Source: JANRKF01 sp033763575
Lineage (GTDB): Bacteria > Pseudomonadota > Alphaproteobacteria > Rickettsiales > SXRF01
Assembly (NCBI GenBank): GCA_033763575.1
Contig: JANRKF010000016.1
Location: 1-33,585, forward strand
Direction: 5' to 3'
DNA: 33,585 nucleotides
Each line of letters opens with the position of its first letter. The stretch's first letter is position 1. A model generated the notes under the pieces. That model had not been told where the DNA came from. It ran no database searches and saw nothing but the letters and a program-made list of their open reading frames with translations. The position numbers and the translations under genes were made by a program. Positions 7,926 to 16,317 of this stretch are shown here, piece after piece.

Positions 7926-9262
7926 CCTTCACCCTCGCCATTATCGGTCGCCCGAATGTCGGCAAGTCGACGCTGTTCAACCGGCTGACCGGCAAGCCGC
8001 ACGCGCTGGTGCATGATGCGCCGGGGGTCACGCGTGACCGCCGCGAAGGGGCCGGGCGCATTGCCGACCTTGCGTTTTCGGTGATGGACACGGCGGGGAT
8101 CGACGCCGCTGAAAAAGGCTCGCTGCAATCGCGGATGACGGCGCAGACCATGCGCGCCTCGCAGGATGCCGACGTGATCTTGATGATGGTCGACGGGCGC
8201 ACGGGCATTACGCCGGTCGATGAGGAATTTGCAAAACTTCTGCGTAAAAGCAAGAAGCCGCTGTTGCTGGTGGTGAACAAGGCCGAGGGCAAGGCGGCGC
8301 GGGCGACGATTCTCGATGCGCACCGTCTGGGGCTGGGCGATCCGATTGCGATTTCCGCCGAGCATGGCGAGGGCATGGGCGATTTATACGATGCGCTGCA
8401 GCCGTTTGCCGGTGATGCGCCGGTCGAGGAAATACCGCCGGAAGAGGGCGGGCCGCTCACCATTGCGATTGTGGGTCGTCCGAATGTCGGCAAGTCGACC
8501 CTGCTCAACGCCATCCTCGGCGAGGAGAGGGTGCTCACTGGCCCGGAGGCAGGCATCACCCGCGATTCGATCACTGTTGCCTACTCTCATGAGGGCAAGG
8601 ATATGCGGCTGGTCGATACGGCGGGCATGCGTAAGAAAGCCAATGTGAATGAGAAGCTCGAAAAAATGTCGGTGGCCGATACGCTCCGCGCCGTTCAATA
8701 CGCGCAGGTCGTGGTGGTGGTGATGGACGCCGAGCAGCCGCTGGAAAAACAGGATAACGCCATCGCGGCGCTGGTCGAATCGGAAGGCCGGGCCATGGTG
8801 ATCGCCATCAATAAATGGGATACGGTGAAAGAAAAAGACGCCTTCATCAAGGCCTTCCGCCAGCGCTTCGAGAAAGTGCTGCCGCAGATTAAAGGCGTGC
8901 CGGTGGTGCCGATTTCGGGCGAGAAAAACTATAATATCGGCAAGCTGTTCAATGCCTGCTTCGAGGCCTACAGCATCTGGAATACGCGCATCGGCACCGG
9001 CGAGCTGAACCGCTGGCTGGAGGCGATGCTTGAAGCGCACACGCCGCAGCTGGTGTCGGGCAGGCGCCTCAAGATCCGCTACATCACCCAGAAATCGGCG
9101 CGGCCGCCGAGCTTCGTGCTGTTTTCCAATTTGAAAGAAGTGCCGGAGAATTACCTGCGCTATCTGGTAAACGGTTTGCGCGAGCGGTTCGCCCTGCAGG
9201 GCGTGCCGATCCGCATCGCGGTCAAGAAAAACAAAAATCCCTATGCTGACGGCGATTCCTGA
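7922..9262 (+). CDS. der: Ribosome-assembly GTPase Der (EngA)
   Basis: The 446-residue protein has the tandem GTPase layout that is unique to Der. The first G domain has G1 GRPNVGKST near residue 9, D-T-A-G and N-K-A-E. An acidic linker (P-V-E-E-I-P-P-E-E-G-G) leads to a second domain with GRPNVGKST, D-T-A-G-M-R and N-K-W-D. The C-terminal KH-like domain contains K-I-R-Y-I-T-Q and P-P-S-F-V-L-F, and ends with G-V-P-I-R-I. Der acts in maturation of the 50S subunit. The ATG overlaps the bamB stop (ATGA). A perfect 8-bp inverted repeat begins 5 bases after the stop codon. Confidence 0.98.
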   Translation: MTFTLAIIGRPNVGKSTLFNRLTGKPHALVHDAPGVTRDRREGAGRIADLAFSVMDTAGIDAAEKGSLQSRMTAQTMRASQDADVILMMVDGRTGITPVDEEFAKLLRKSKKPLLLVVNKAEGKAARATILDAHRLGLGDPIAISAEHGEGMGDLYDALQPFAGDAPVEEIPPEEGGPLTIAIVGRPNVGKSTLLNAILGEERVLTGPEAGITRDSITVAYSHEGKDMRLVDTAGMRKKANVNEKLEKMSVADTLRAVQYAQVVVVVMDAEQPLEKQDNAIAALVESEGRAMVIAINKWDTVKEKDAFIKAFRQRFEKVLPQIKGVPVVPISGEKNYNIGKLFNACFEAYSIWNTRIGTGELNRWLEAMLEAHTPQLVSGRRLKIRYITQKSARPPSFVLFSNLKEVPENYLRYLVNGLRERFALQGVPIRIAVKKNKNPYADGDS

Positions 9263-9267
9263 CCCCC

Positions 9268-9298
9268 TTGACAACTATGCTAGGATGGCTGTTGTCAA
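9268..9298. repeat. Perfect inverted repeat TTGACAAC-N15-GTTGTCAA
   Basis: TTGACAAC (9268-9275) and GTTGTCAA (9291-9298) flank 15 bases directly upstream of the ZnuA-like gene's ribosome site. It may be an operator, with the left half doubling as a -35-like TTGACA, or a weak hairpin after der. It does not resemble the Zur boxes I know of, and no T-run follows. Confidence 0.5.
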
Positions 9299-9315
9299 CT
9301 TTACAAGGAGTTTTT

Positions 9316-10233
9316 ATGCGGCGTTTATTGATTTGCCTGGTGGTGTTTTTAGCGAGTGTCGGCAGTGCGCAGGCGCAGGTGGTGGTGAGTATCAAGCCGC
9401 TGCATTCGCTGGCCGCCGGGGTGATGCAGGGTTCCGGTATCGAGCCTTCGCTGCTGGTAGCGGGCAGCACCTCGCTGCATGATTTCACGCTCAAGCCTTC
9501 GCAGGCCGGGCTGCTGCACCATGCCGATATTATATTATATATGGGTGACGATTTTGAATTGTTCCTGACAAAAATCCTGCCGCAACTGCCTGCTTCCACC
9601 CGGCGGGTGGCGATGGAGAAGGTGCCGGGCATCACCTTCTATCCGGTGCGTTCCGGTGGCGACACGGAGGGCCATGGCCATGAAGACGATGCCCACGACC
9701 ACGATGAGCACGATCACGGGAATCAGGATCTGCACCTGTGGCTTTCACCGCAGAATGCGCGGGCGATGGTGGCGGAAATTGCGCGGGTGCTGGTGGCCAA
9801 ATATCCGGAGCATGCGGCCCTGTTTGCCAGAAATGCTGTGGCCCTCGACGCAAAATTGCAGGCACTGGATGCGCAGTTGCGCGAACGCATGGCGCTTCTT
9901 TCCGGCAAGCCCTTTGCCGTATTTCACGATGCCACCCAATATTTCGACCGGGCATACGGGCTGGATTTTATTGGCGCAGTGGCGCTTCATGAAGGGCATG
10001 CGCCGGGGGCGAAGCATTTGCAGGAATTGCGCGCGCGGATTGCCGGGCTGCATGCGGCATGTGTTTTTTCCGAGCCGGAGTTCGATGGCCGGGTGATCGA
10101 TAACCTCATGCGCGGCACCGGGGCAAAAAGCGCGGTGATCGACCCGGAGGCGGCGCTCATCGCGCCCGGCCCCGACCTCTATTTTCAACTGATGGAGGGC
10201 ATTGCGGCAGGGATGGAGACGTGCTTAAAATAG
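9316..10233 (+). CDS. znuA: Periplasmic metal-binding protein, ZnuA type
   Basis: The ATG at 9316 is chosen over an in-frame start at 9268 because AAGGAG sits 6 bases upstream and a clean signal peptide follows (MRRLLICLVVFLASVGSAQA, cleavage near residue 20). The mature part has the cluster A-I family outline: S-I-K-P-L-H-S-L at the first lobe, S-L-H-D-F-T-L-K-P-S (His55), D-x-H-L-W-L-S-P (His140), and A-V-F-H-D-A-T-Q-Y-F. A histidine- and aspartate-rich loop at 120-135 (GHGHEDDAHDHDEHDHG) precedes His140, typical of zinc rather than manganese proteins. ZnuA hands Zn2+ to the ZnuBC transporter, but no znuB or znuC is adjacent. The antiporter gene begins 3 bases after the stop. Confidence 0.85.
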   Translation: MRRLLICLVVFLASVGSAQAQVVVSIKPLHSLAAGVMQGSGIEPSLLVAGSTSLHDFTLKPSQAGLLHHADIILYMGDDFELFLTKILPQLPASTRRVAMEKVPGITFYPVRSGGDTEGHGHEDDAHDHDEHDHGNQDLHLWLSPQNARAMVAEIARVLVAKYPEHAALFARNAVALDAKLQALDAQLRERMALLSGKPFAVFHDATQYFDRAYGLDFIGAVALHEGHAPGAKHLQELRARIAGLHAACVFSEPEFDGRVIDNLMRGTGAKSAVIDPEAALIAPGPDLYFQLMEGIAAGMETCLK

Positions 10234-10236
10234 CCC

Positions 10237-11829
10237 ATGGGCACGACGGAAATTTTACTGCTGCTGTTACTGGCGATATGCGTGGTGGCGTATCTGGCGC
10301 AGCGCGTGCGCCTGGCCGCGCCGATCGCCTTTGTGCTGGCCGGGATGGCGCTGGCGACGCTGCCTGCTTTCCGCGATTTCCGCGTCGAGCCGGAATTATT
10401 GCTGCTTTTGTTCCTGCCGCCGATCCTGACCGAGGCGGCCTATTTCACCTCCTTACGCGATTTCAAGCGCAATTTAAACCGCATCCTGTCGCTGGCGATC
10501 GGGCTGGTGCTGGCGACTGCGGTGGTGGTCGCCTGCCTCATGCAATGGCTGATGCCGGAATTCGGTTTGGCGGCGGGGTTTGTGCTGGGGGCGATCATCT
10601 CGCCGCCGGATGCGGTGGCGGCGGTGGCGGTCACCAAGAAAATACGCCTGCCCAAGCGTGTGGCGATCATCCTTGAAGGCGAAAGCCTGATTAACGACGC
10701 GACCGGCCTCGTGCTTTATAAATTCGCGGTGCTGGCGGTGGTCACGGGGAGCTTCTCGCTGGCCGATGCCGGGATGCATTTCCTGTGGATGGCTTCGGCG
10801 GGCACTGTGCTTGGGCTGGCGATGGGCTATTGCTATATGCGTATTTTTCCGCTGATCAAAGATTTGTCGGTGGAGATTTTAAGCACGCTGCTGCTGCCTT
10901 ATGTGGCGTATATCGCGGCCGAGGCGGTGCATGCATCGGGGGTGCTTGCGGTGGTGGCAAGCGGGGTGACGGTCGGCTGGTATGCGCCGCGGAAATTCAG
11001 TTCCTCCTTCCGCATTCCCGCCGAGGCGGTATGGAAGATGGTGACGTTCGTATTAAATGGCCTGGTCTTCCTGCTGATCGGCCTGCATTTTCCCGGCCTG
11101 CTGGTGCAGTTGCGCGACTACGAGTTGACGGATTTATTGACCTTGGCGCTAGCGGTCTCGGTGGCGGCGATCGTGGTGCGGGTGGCATGGGTTTATGCCT
11201 TTGCCTATATCAAATGGCCGTTCCGCAAAGATGCGTCCTATCCCAAGTGGCAGAACGTATTCATCGTGGCGTGGACGGGCATGCGCGGCGTGGTGTCGCT
11301 CGCTACCGCGCTGGCCCTGCCGCTCACCATTGCTGACGGCTCGCCGTTTCCGCATCGGGCGCTGATTATTTTCCTCGCCTTCTCGGTGATATTGGTGACG
11401 CTGGTGCTGCAGGGCATGTCGCTGCCGTGGATCATGCGCAAGCTCACCCTGTTTTACGATCATAACGTGTTGTTTGAGGAATGGCAGGCCAAGAAAGAAT
11501 CGGCGCTCGCGGTAATGGAGCAGTTGCAGAAAATGCGCGGCGATCCGGCGGTGCAATCGGCGGCGCTGGAGCGCATCATCAGCCATTATGCCGACCGGCT
11601 GGAATCGCTGGGCGACGGGCCGAATACGCCGCTTTTCACGCATCTGCCGCCCGCGCCGGAAAACCATCCGCTGATTTCGCTGGAAAGCCGTATCTGGCGC
11701 GAGGTGCTGGAGACGGAGCGCAGGGCGGTGATCGGCCTGCGCCACGCCTTCCACATCAGCGACGATGTGATGCATGACCGGCTGCGCGATATCGACCTGC
11801 TGCATAATCGCTTTGCAAATACGGCTTAG
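10237..11829 (+). CDS. Na+/H+ antiporter, CPA1 (NhaP/YjcE) family
   Basis: The 530-residue protein is an inner-membrane cation/proton exchanger. About 12 hydrophobic segments fill residues 5-410. The ion-site motifs are clear: I-S-P-P-D-A-V-A-A-V-A-V on one helix, followed by E-G-E-S-L-I-N-D-A-T-G-L-V-L-Y with the conserved Asn-Asp pair. Later comes R-G-V-V-S-L-A-T-A-L-A-L-P. A soluble C-terminal region of about 120 residues, largely helical, contains DHNVLFEEW and an R-A-V-I-G-L-R-H-A-F segment as in bacterial YjcE-type proteins. It starts 3 bases after the ZnuA-like gene, suggesting cotranscription. Its last 10 codons are duplicated 234 bp downstream. Confidence 0.92.
   Translation: MGTTEILLLLLLAICVVAYLAQRVRLAAPIAFVLAGMALATLPAFRDFRVEPELLLLLFLPPILTEAAYFTSLRDFKRNLNRILSLAIGLVLATAVVVACLMQWLMPEFGLAAGFVLGAIISPPDAVAAVAVTKKIRLPKRVAIILEGESLINDATGLVLYKFAVLAVVTGSFSLADAGMHFLWMASAGTVLGLAMGYCYMRIFPLIKDLSVEILSTLLLPYVAYIAAEAVHASGVLAVVASGVTVGWYAPRKFSSSFRIPAEAVWKMVTFVLNGLVFLLIGLHFPGLLVQLRDYELTDLLTLALAVSVAAIVVRVAWVYAFAYIKWPFRKDASYPKWQNVFIVAWTGMRGVVSLATALALPLTIADGSPFPHRALIIFLAFSVILVTLVLQGMSLPWIMRKLTLFYDHNVLFEEWQAKKESALAVMEQLQKMRGDPAVQSAALERIISHYADRLESLGDGPNTPLFTHLPPAPENHPLISLESRIWREVLETERRAVIGLRHAFHISDDVMHDRLRDIDLLHNRFANTA
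11791..11821 (+). repeat. 31-bp direct repeat, left copy (3' end of antiporter gene)
   Basis: This stretch encodes I-D-L-L-H-N-R-F-A-N plus one base and is identical to 12025-12055. Here it continues as A-N-T-A-stop. The two copies bracket the repeat element at 11822-12024. Confidence 0.9.
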
Positions 11830-12024
11830 CCTCCCCCCTTGAGGGGGAGGAAGAAATTTCTTGGGCTTATTCTGCAAAGCCGTGGCGAAGCAGAAGTAAG
11901 CCCTAGAAATTTTAGGTGGGGGGTATGTTTGATTTTGTGAATAGACCCCTCACCCGGATTCGCTAGGCGCACTGCGTTTGCCAATCGAATCTTGCCCTCT
12001 CCCTCAAGGGGAGAGGGTGGAGTC
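11822..12024. repeat. Composite REP-like palindromic insertion
   Basis: It holds two hairpin modules. The first (about 11830-11925) has a CCTCCCCC/GGGGGAGG hairpin and a long stem in which AAATTTCTTGGGCTTATTCTGC-like sequence (11854-11875) pairs with 11890-11911. The second (about 11945-12019) begins CCCCTCACCC, has GGATTCG/CGAATC inner arms, and ends in CCCTCTCCC-TCAA-GGGGAGAGGG. The second type resembles REP elements common in alphaproteobacteria. No ORF is present. The whole block is bracketed by the 31-bp direct repeat. Confidence 0.75.
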
Positions 12025-12055
12025 ATCGACCTGCTGCATAATCGCTTTGCAAATA
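12025..12055 (+). repeat. 31-bp direct repeat, right copy
   Basis: It is identical to 11791-11821. Read in the antiporter frame it continues I-D-L-L-H-N-R-F-A-N-I-A-stop, so it is a complete second copy of the antiporter C-terminus with a different last codon pair and stop. This suggests it is the original gene end or a duplicated target. Confidence 0.9.
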
Positions 12056-12109
12056 TTGCATGAGCGTGTAAAAGCAAACGGTTACGAAAAAATAACAGGG
12101 AGCGAGCAC

Positions 12110-13612
12110 ATGTCCTTTTTCAGCAAATTCATGGTGAAGAAATCCATCGCGGCGATTCAGGCGGATTCGCAAAAAGGCGAGTTGAAGCGCACGCTCTCGG
12201 CGGCAAATTTAGTGTCGCTCGGCATTGGCTGCATCATCGGCGCCGGTATTTTTGTGATGACCGGGCAAGCCGCCGCCAACTATGCCGGTCCTGCTATTAC
12301 CATCTCCTTTGTGCTGGCGGGTCTCTGCTGCGCGTTTGCCGGCCTTTGCTACGCTGAACTCGCCTCGATGCTTCCGGTGTCCGGCAGCGCCTATTCCTAT
12401 TCCTATGCCAGCCTCGGCGAGCTGGTGGCGTGGCTGATGGGCTGGCTGCTCCTGCTCGAATATGGCGTGGCGGCGTCGACGGTGGCGGTCGGCTGGTCGG
12501 GCTATGTGGTGAGCTTCCTCGGTAATTTCGGCATCGTCATCCCGCCGGAATTTACGACGCCGACGCTGAAGATGGATCATGATCTGGGCGCGCTGGTCTT
12601 TACCGGCGGCATCAATCTTCCGGCGCTGTTCGGCATCCTGATGATGACGGTGCTGCTGGTGGTCGGCGTCAAGGAATCGGCGAATGTGAACAATATCATT
12701 GTGGCCATCAAGCTCACGGTGGTGCTTCTTTTTATCGGCGTGGGCGCGTTTTATGTGAATCCGGAAAACTGGCACCCGTTCATTCCAGACAATACCGGGG
12801 TTGACGGCCAGTACGGCTGGAGCGGGATTTTGCGCGGCGCGGGCGTGGTGTTTTTCGCCTATGTCGGTTTCGAGGCGGTATCGACGGCGGCGCAGGAGGC
12901 GAAAAATCCGAAGCGCGATGTGCCGATTGGGATTTTGGGATCGCTGGTGGTGTGCACGGCGCTTTATATCGCGGTGGCGCTGGTGCTGACCGGCATCGTG
13001 CATTACGACATGCTGAATGTCGCCGATCCGATCGCCAGGGCGGTGGATGCGGTTGGCCTGCCGTGGCTTTCCTTCCTCATCAAGGTCGGTGCGATTGCCG
13101 GGCTGACTTCGGTGATGATGGTGCTGATGTACGGCCAGACCCGCATTTTCTACACCATGTCGCGTGACGGGCTGATGCCTGCGGCATTTTCCAAAGTGCA
13201 TCCGAAATTCCAGACGCCCTATATCAATACGATTGTGGTCGGGCTGGTGATTGCGGTGGTGGCGTCGGCCACGCCGATCGACATACTGGGCGACCTCGTA
13301 TCGCTCGGCACGCTCACCGCCTTTGCCATCATCTGCTTCACCGTGATGTATCTGCGCAAGGCGCAGCCGGACATGCCGCGCCCGTTCAAGGTTCCGTTCT
13401 CGCCGTATTTCCCGGTGCTGGGGATTTTATTCTGCGGCTACCTGATTTACGGGCTGCTTTCCAACCCGGTGACCGTGCGGTTTTATATCGTTTATGTCGC
13501 CGTGGGGCTGGCGGTGTATTTCCTTTACAGCCACAAGCACAGCAAGCTGCGCAGTGGCGAGGAGGCCATGGCCCACATCGTGCATTCGACGGACGGCATT
13601 GATCCTAAGTGA
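12110..13612 (+). CDS. APC-family amino-acid permease (CAT type)
   Basis: The start at 12110 (MSFFSKF) has CAGGGAG upstream; an in-frame upstream ATG at 11978 lies inside the REP element and is rejected. The 500-residue product has a charged cytoplasmic N-terminus and then 12 or more hydrophobic spans. The first span carries the APC substrate-binding signature G-I-G-C-I-I-G-A-G-I-F-V. Further landmarks are F-A-G-L-C-Y-A-E-L-A, V-F-F-A-Y-V-G-F-E-A-V-S-T-A-A-Q-E and the P-K-R-D-V-P-I-G-I loop typical of cationic or branched amino-acid transporters of the CAT/YfnA branch. It should import amino acids across the inner membrane. Substrate is not determinable from sequence alone. A rho-independent terminator follows. 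Confidence 0.9.
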   Translation: MSFFSKFMVKKSIAAIQADSQKGELKRTLSAANLVSLGIGCIIGAGIFVMTGQAAANYAGPAITISFVLAGLCCAFAGLCYAELASMLPVSGSAYSYSYASLGELVAWLMGWLLLLEYGVAASTVAVGWSGYVVSFLGNFGIVIPPEFTTPTLKMDHDLGALVFTGGINLPALFGILMMTVLLVVGVKESANVNNIIVAIKLTVVLLFIGVGAFYVNPENWHPFIPDNTGVDGQYGWSGILRGAGVVFFAYVGFEAVSTAAQEAKNPKRDVPIGILGSLVVCTALYIAVALVLTGIVHYDMLNVADPIARAVDAVGLPWLSFLIKVGAIAGLTSVMMVLMYGQTRIFYTMSRDGLMPAAFSKVHPKFQTPYINTIVVGLVIAVVASATPIDILGDLVSLGTLTAFAIICFTVMYLRKAQPDMPRPFKVPFSPYFPVLGILFCGYLIYGLLSNPVTVRFYIVYVAVGLAVYFLYSHKHSKLRSGEEAMAHIVHSTDGIDPK

Positions 13613-13633
13613 TTGATATTTAATGCATTGACG

Positions 13634-13660
13634 AAAAGGGCCGGTTTCCCCGCCCTTTTT
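13634..13660 (+). terminator. Rho-independent terminator after the permease
   Basis: An AAAAGGGC-CGG stem with TTT loop pairs with the CCCGCCC side and ends in TTTTT. It lies 22 bases after the permease stop. Confidence 0.75.
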
Positions 13661-13741
13661 AATTTCATCAAACCGTCATATAAATTTCCTGCTTCTCGTG
13701 CTAAATTATAGGGGTACGAAGCTGCGCTTTAGCATGGGGTT

Positions 13742-15160
13742 ATGACTAGTTATCAATTTTCATCTGGCTCAATCATCGATAGTATCGTGTTCAAAGAGGC
13801 CGATAACGGCATTCCGCGAGCCTATCTGCATGCGGGCACGGGCGCAACAACGGACGAATTGGCGGCGGTGGCGCATATGCTCTGTGAGAAGGGTTACATG
13901 GCCATTCATTCTATGCGTGAGGGAAAGCCAGCCCTGGAAGTGCGCGGCTATTTATTCGAGCGCGATATCGTCAATATACTTGGCGAGCGCGGCTGGACAG
14001 AGGGTACACCTAAAATTGAGAAAGAGAAAAAACCTCCGCGCGGCTGGTTGCAGGCGATTCGGGATCACAGCCTACCGCTCGCATCCGTAAGCTTCATCCT
14101 CGCTGATATAGGTTTTACCATGTATGGCCATAAATCCAAGCGGCCAGAAGATACGGCAGCTGGCCTTTCTTATATGGTGGGAAGCACCACCATGGGGCTT
14201 ATGGGTATGCATGCGCAGGCTACTGCCGAAATTCGCCATCATGCCAAAAAACTCCTGCAATATGCAAAAGATCATCATCTCGACACTAGCAATAATCTGA
14301 CGCTACCTATCGTCACGGAGGATAATAAGCGCAGCGTAACACAAAAAATTATCGATACGCTGCAAACATACCCGGCAGAAATTGGTAATAGTTTTACCGC
14401 ACTTGCCGGTACGTTGATTGCGTATGCGGCTTGGAAATACCGCGTAAAACCTAATATGGCTATCCCGCGTGCGCAAATGGATGAAAGCCAATATACTGCG
14501 TATTCTTCCGGCGTGAAGGATATGGGGCTTGGCCTCATGACTTTTACCTCGGGCAATATCGGCGCATGGGTTAAGGAAAAGAAGCATGATCCTGATGCGC
14601 CGCCCGCCGAAGGCCTAGGTAAATTCTGGGAGTGGGTGCAGGAAAAACCGCTGCGCGTGGCCGGTATCGGCTATATGATCTCAACCGGTTTTCATACATT
14701 GTCTACTTGGCAGGAATATCATCATGCCAGGAAAATAAATGATCGGGCAACGTTGGGTGCGCTGCCGGGAAGAATGTTGTTTATAGGTTCGACGATTGTA
14801 GCGGAAATCCTGCTGGCGATTTCATCAAAAGGCCACGGTGATGGGGTAAAATCCGACCCGTCGACCGATGAAAGCGTGCTTTCGCTCGCCGCTGAAATGA
14901 TCGTGCAGCAGAAACCGGAATTGCAGGCTGAACTGGTGGATAATATCGGTGGGTTCCTGGGCCGTGCCGATGTGCTGGGCGGCAAGGATACCGATATCAA
15001 AGAAAGACTCGCCGGGCATGTGGAGGCGATGCGCCGGAACCCGTGGTTGCAGGCGGTGGAGACGGTGAAAAAACAGCCTCTTCCATCGGCGGAGGAGCTT
15101 CCGGCGTGGCAGGCAAAGGTGGCGGCAGCCGCTCCGGTGCCTCCGGTGCTTGGCGCATAA
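13742..15160 (+). CDS. Unknown protein with several membrane segments, 472 aa
   Basis: I do not recognise a family. The N-terminal 90 residues look globular and mixed alpha/beta. From about residue 115 on there are five to six weakly hydrophobic, glycine-rich segments: around 117-135 (SVSFILADIGFTMYG), 143-160 (LSYMVGSTTMGLMGM), 217-233 (FTALAGTLIAYAAW), 258-277 (GLGLMTFTSGNIGAW), 307-325 (VAGIGYMISTGFHTLSTW) and 346-365 (GRMLFIGSTIVAEILLAI). A soluble, helical C-terminal region of about 100 residues ends with an Ala/Pro-rich tail. No signal peptide is visible. Codon choice looks more AT-rich than in its neighbours, which hints at different ancestry. It stands alone between a terminator and ilvC. 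It is likely a real gene because of length, composition and isolated strand use. Confidence 0.7.
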   Translation: MTSYQFSSGSIIDSIVFKEADNGIPRAYLHAGTGATTDELAAVAHMLCEKGYMAIHSMREGKPALEVRGYLFERDIVNILGERGWTEGTPKIEKEKKPPRGWLQAIRDHSLPLASVSFILADIGFTMYGHKSKRPEDTAAGLSYMVGSTTMGLMGMHAQATAEIRHHAKKLLQYAKDHHLDTSNNLTLPIVTEDNKRSVTQKIIDTLQTYPAEIGNSFTALAGTLIAYAAWKYRVKPNMAIPRAQMDESQYTAYSSGVKDMGLGLMTFTSGNIGAWVKEKKHDPDAPPAEGLGKFWEWVQEKPLRVAGIGYMISTGFHTLSTWQEYHHARKINDRATLGALPGRMLFIGSTIVAEILLAISSKGHGDGVKSDPSTDESVLSLAAEMIVQQKPELQAELVDNIGGFLGRADVLGGKDTDIKERLAGHVEAMRRNPWLQAVETVKKQPLPSAEELPAWQAKVAAAAPVPPVLGA

Positions 15161-15232
15161 TCATTAATTCTTGCGGTAAGCGGATTTTGCCTGTAAATAG
15201 ACCGTCCATTTTTTGCATTAGACGGAGCTGCC

Positions 15233-16252
15233 ATGAAAGTTTATTACGATAAAGACGCGGATTTCAATCTCATCAAAGACAAAGCCATCACCATCATCGG
15301 TTATGGTTCGCAGGGCCATGCCCATGCGCTGAACCTGAAGGATAGCGGCGCGAAGAGCGTGACCATCGGCCTGCGTGGATCGTCCTCGGCGGTGGCCAAA
15401 GCCAAGGCGGCGGGCTTTACGGTGAAGGAACCGGCGGATGCGGTGAAAGATGCCGACATCGTGATGATCCTTGCGCCGGACGAATTCCAGGCGGATATTT
15501 ACAACGGCATCGAATCCTCGATCAAAAAAGGCGCCTCGCTCGCCTTCGCTCATGGCCTCAATTATCATTTCGGCTTCATCAAACCCCGCGCCGACATGGA
15601 TGTATGGATGGTGGCGCCCAAAGGCCCCGGCCACACCGTGCGCGGCGAATATCAAAAAGGCGGCGGCGTGCCCTGCCTCGTCGCCATCGGCCAGGATTCA
15701 AGCGGTAACGCGATGAAACTGGCGCTGGCTTATGCGTCGGGCGTCGGCGGCGGCCGTTCGGGCATCATCGAAACCACGTTTAAAGACGAATGCGAAACCG
15801 ATCTGTTCGGCGAGCAGGCGGTGCTTTGCGGCGGCGTGACCGCGCTGATGCAGGCCGGTTTTGAAACGCTGGTGGAAGCCGGATACCCGGAAGAAATGGC
15901 CTATTTCGAGTGCGTGCATGAGATGAAGCTCATCGTCGATCTCATCTATGAAGGCGGCCTCGCCAACATGCGCTATTCGATTTCCAACACGGCGGAATAT
16001 GGCGATTATGTGACCGGCCCGAAAGTGATTACGGCGGAGACCAAAAAGGTGATGAAACAAGTGCTCACCGACATCCAAAGCGGCAAGTTCGCCAAGGATT
16101 TCATGGCCGACCGTGCGACCCAGGGCGTGCATGACCTGGAAAAATGGCGCGAGGAATCGGCCAAGCATGGCATCGAGAAAGTCGGCAAGAAACTGCGCGA
16201 CATGATGCCGTGGATTGCCAAGAACAAACTCGTGAAAGACAACGCGGCCTGA
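15233..16252 (+). CDS. ilvC: Ketol-acid reductoisomerase (NADP+), class I
   Basis: The 339-residue enzyme catalyses the alkyl migration and NADPH-dependent reduction of acetolactate and acetohydroxybutyrate in valine, leucine and isoleucine synthesis. The Rossmann motif I-G-Y-G-S-Q-G-H-A-H-A-L-N lies at residues 18-30. The C-terminal knotted domain shows D-L-F-G-E-Q-A-V-L-C-G-G and E-C-V-H-E-M-K-L-I-V-D-L-I-Y-E-G-G, which carry the Mg2+ ligands. The length fits class I, without the duplicated domain of class II. GGAG lies 8 bases before the ATG. No ilvI or ilvH is adjacent and no leader peptide or attenuator is obvious in the short upstream region. Confidence 0.98.
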   Translation: MKVYYDKDADFNLIKDKAITIIGYGSQGHAHALNLKDSGAKSVTIGLRGSSSAVAKAKAAGFTVKEPADAVKDADIVMILAPDEFQADIYNGIESSIKKGASLAFAHGLNYHFGFIKPRADMDVWMVAPKGPGHTVRGEYQKGGGVPCLVAIGQDSSGNAMKLALAYASGVGGGRSGIIETTFKDECETDLFGEQAVLCGGVTALMQAGFETLVEAGYPEEMAYFECVHEMKLIVDLIYEGGLANMRYSISNTAEYGDYVTGPKVITAETKKVMKQVLTDIQSGKFAKDFMADRATQGVHDLEKWREESAKHGIEKVGKKLRDMMPWIAKNKLVKDNAA

Positions 16253-16256
16253 TAAT

Positions 16257-16275
16257 CCCCGCATTTATTGCGGGG
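16257..16275 (+). terminator. GC-rich hairpin after ilvC
   Basis: CCCCGC-ATTTATT-GCGGGG begins 5 bases after the ilvC stop. The T-run is poor, so it may be a weak terminator or an RNA 3'-end stabiliser. Confidence 0.5.
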
Positions 16276-16317
16276 TCTGGTCTTGATAAGTGTGTTTTTG
16301 CGATGTAACAGTTCTGC

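Noticed and set aside
11978..12109. Longer permease start at 11978
   Set aside because: It would translate the REP element and the duplicated antiporter tail. The ATG at 12110 has a good SD and starts the family sequence.
12209..13201. 330-codon open frame antisense to the permease
   Set aside because: Same kind of codon-bias shadow; the plus-strand gene is certain.
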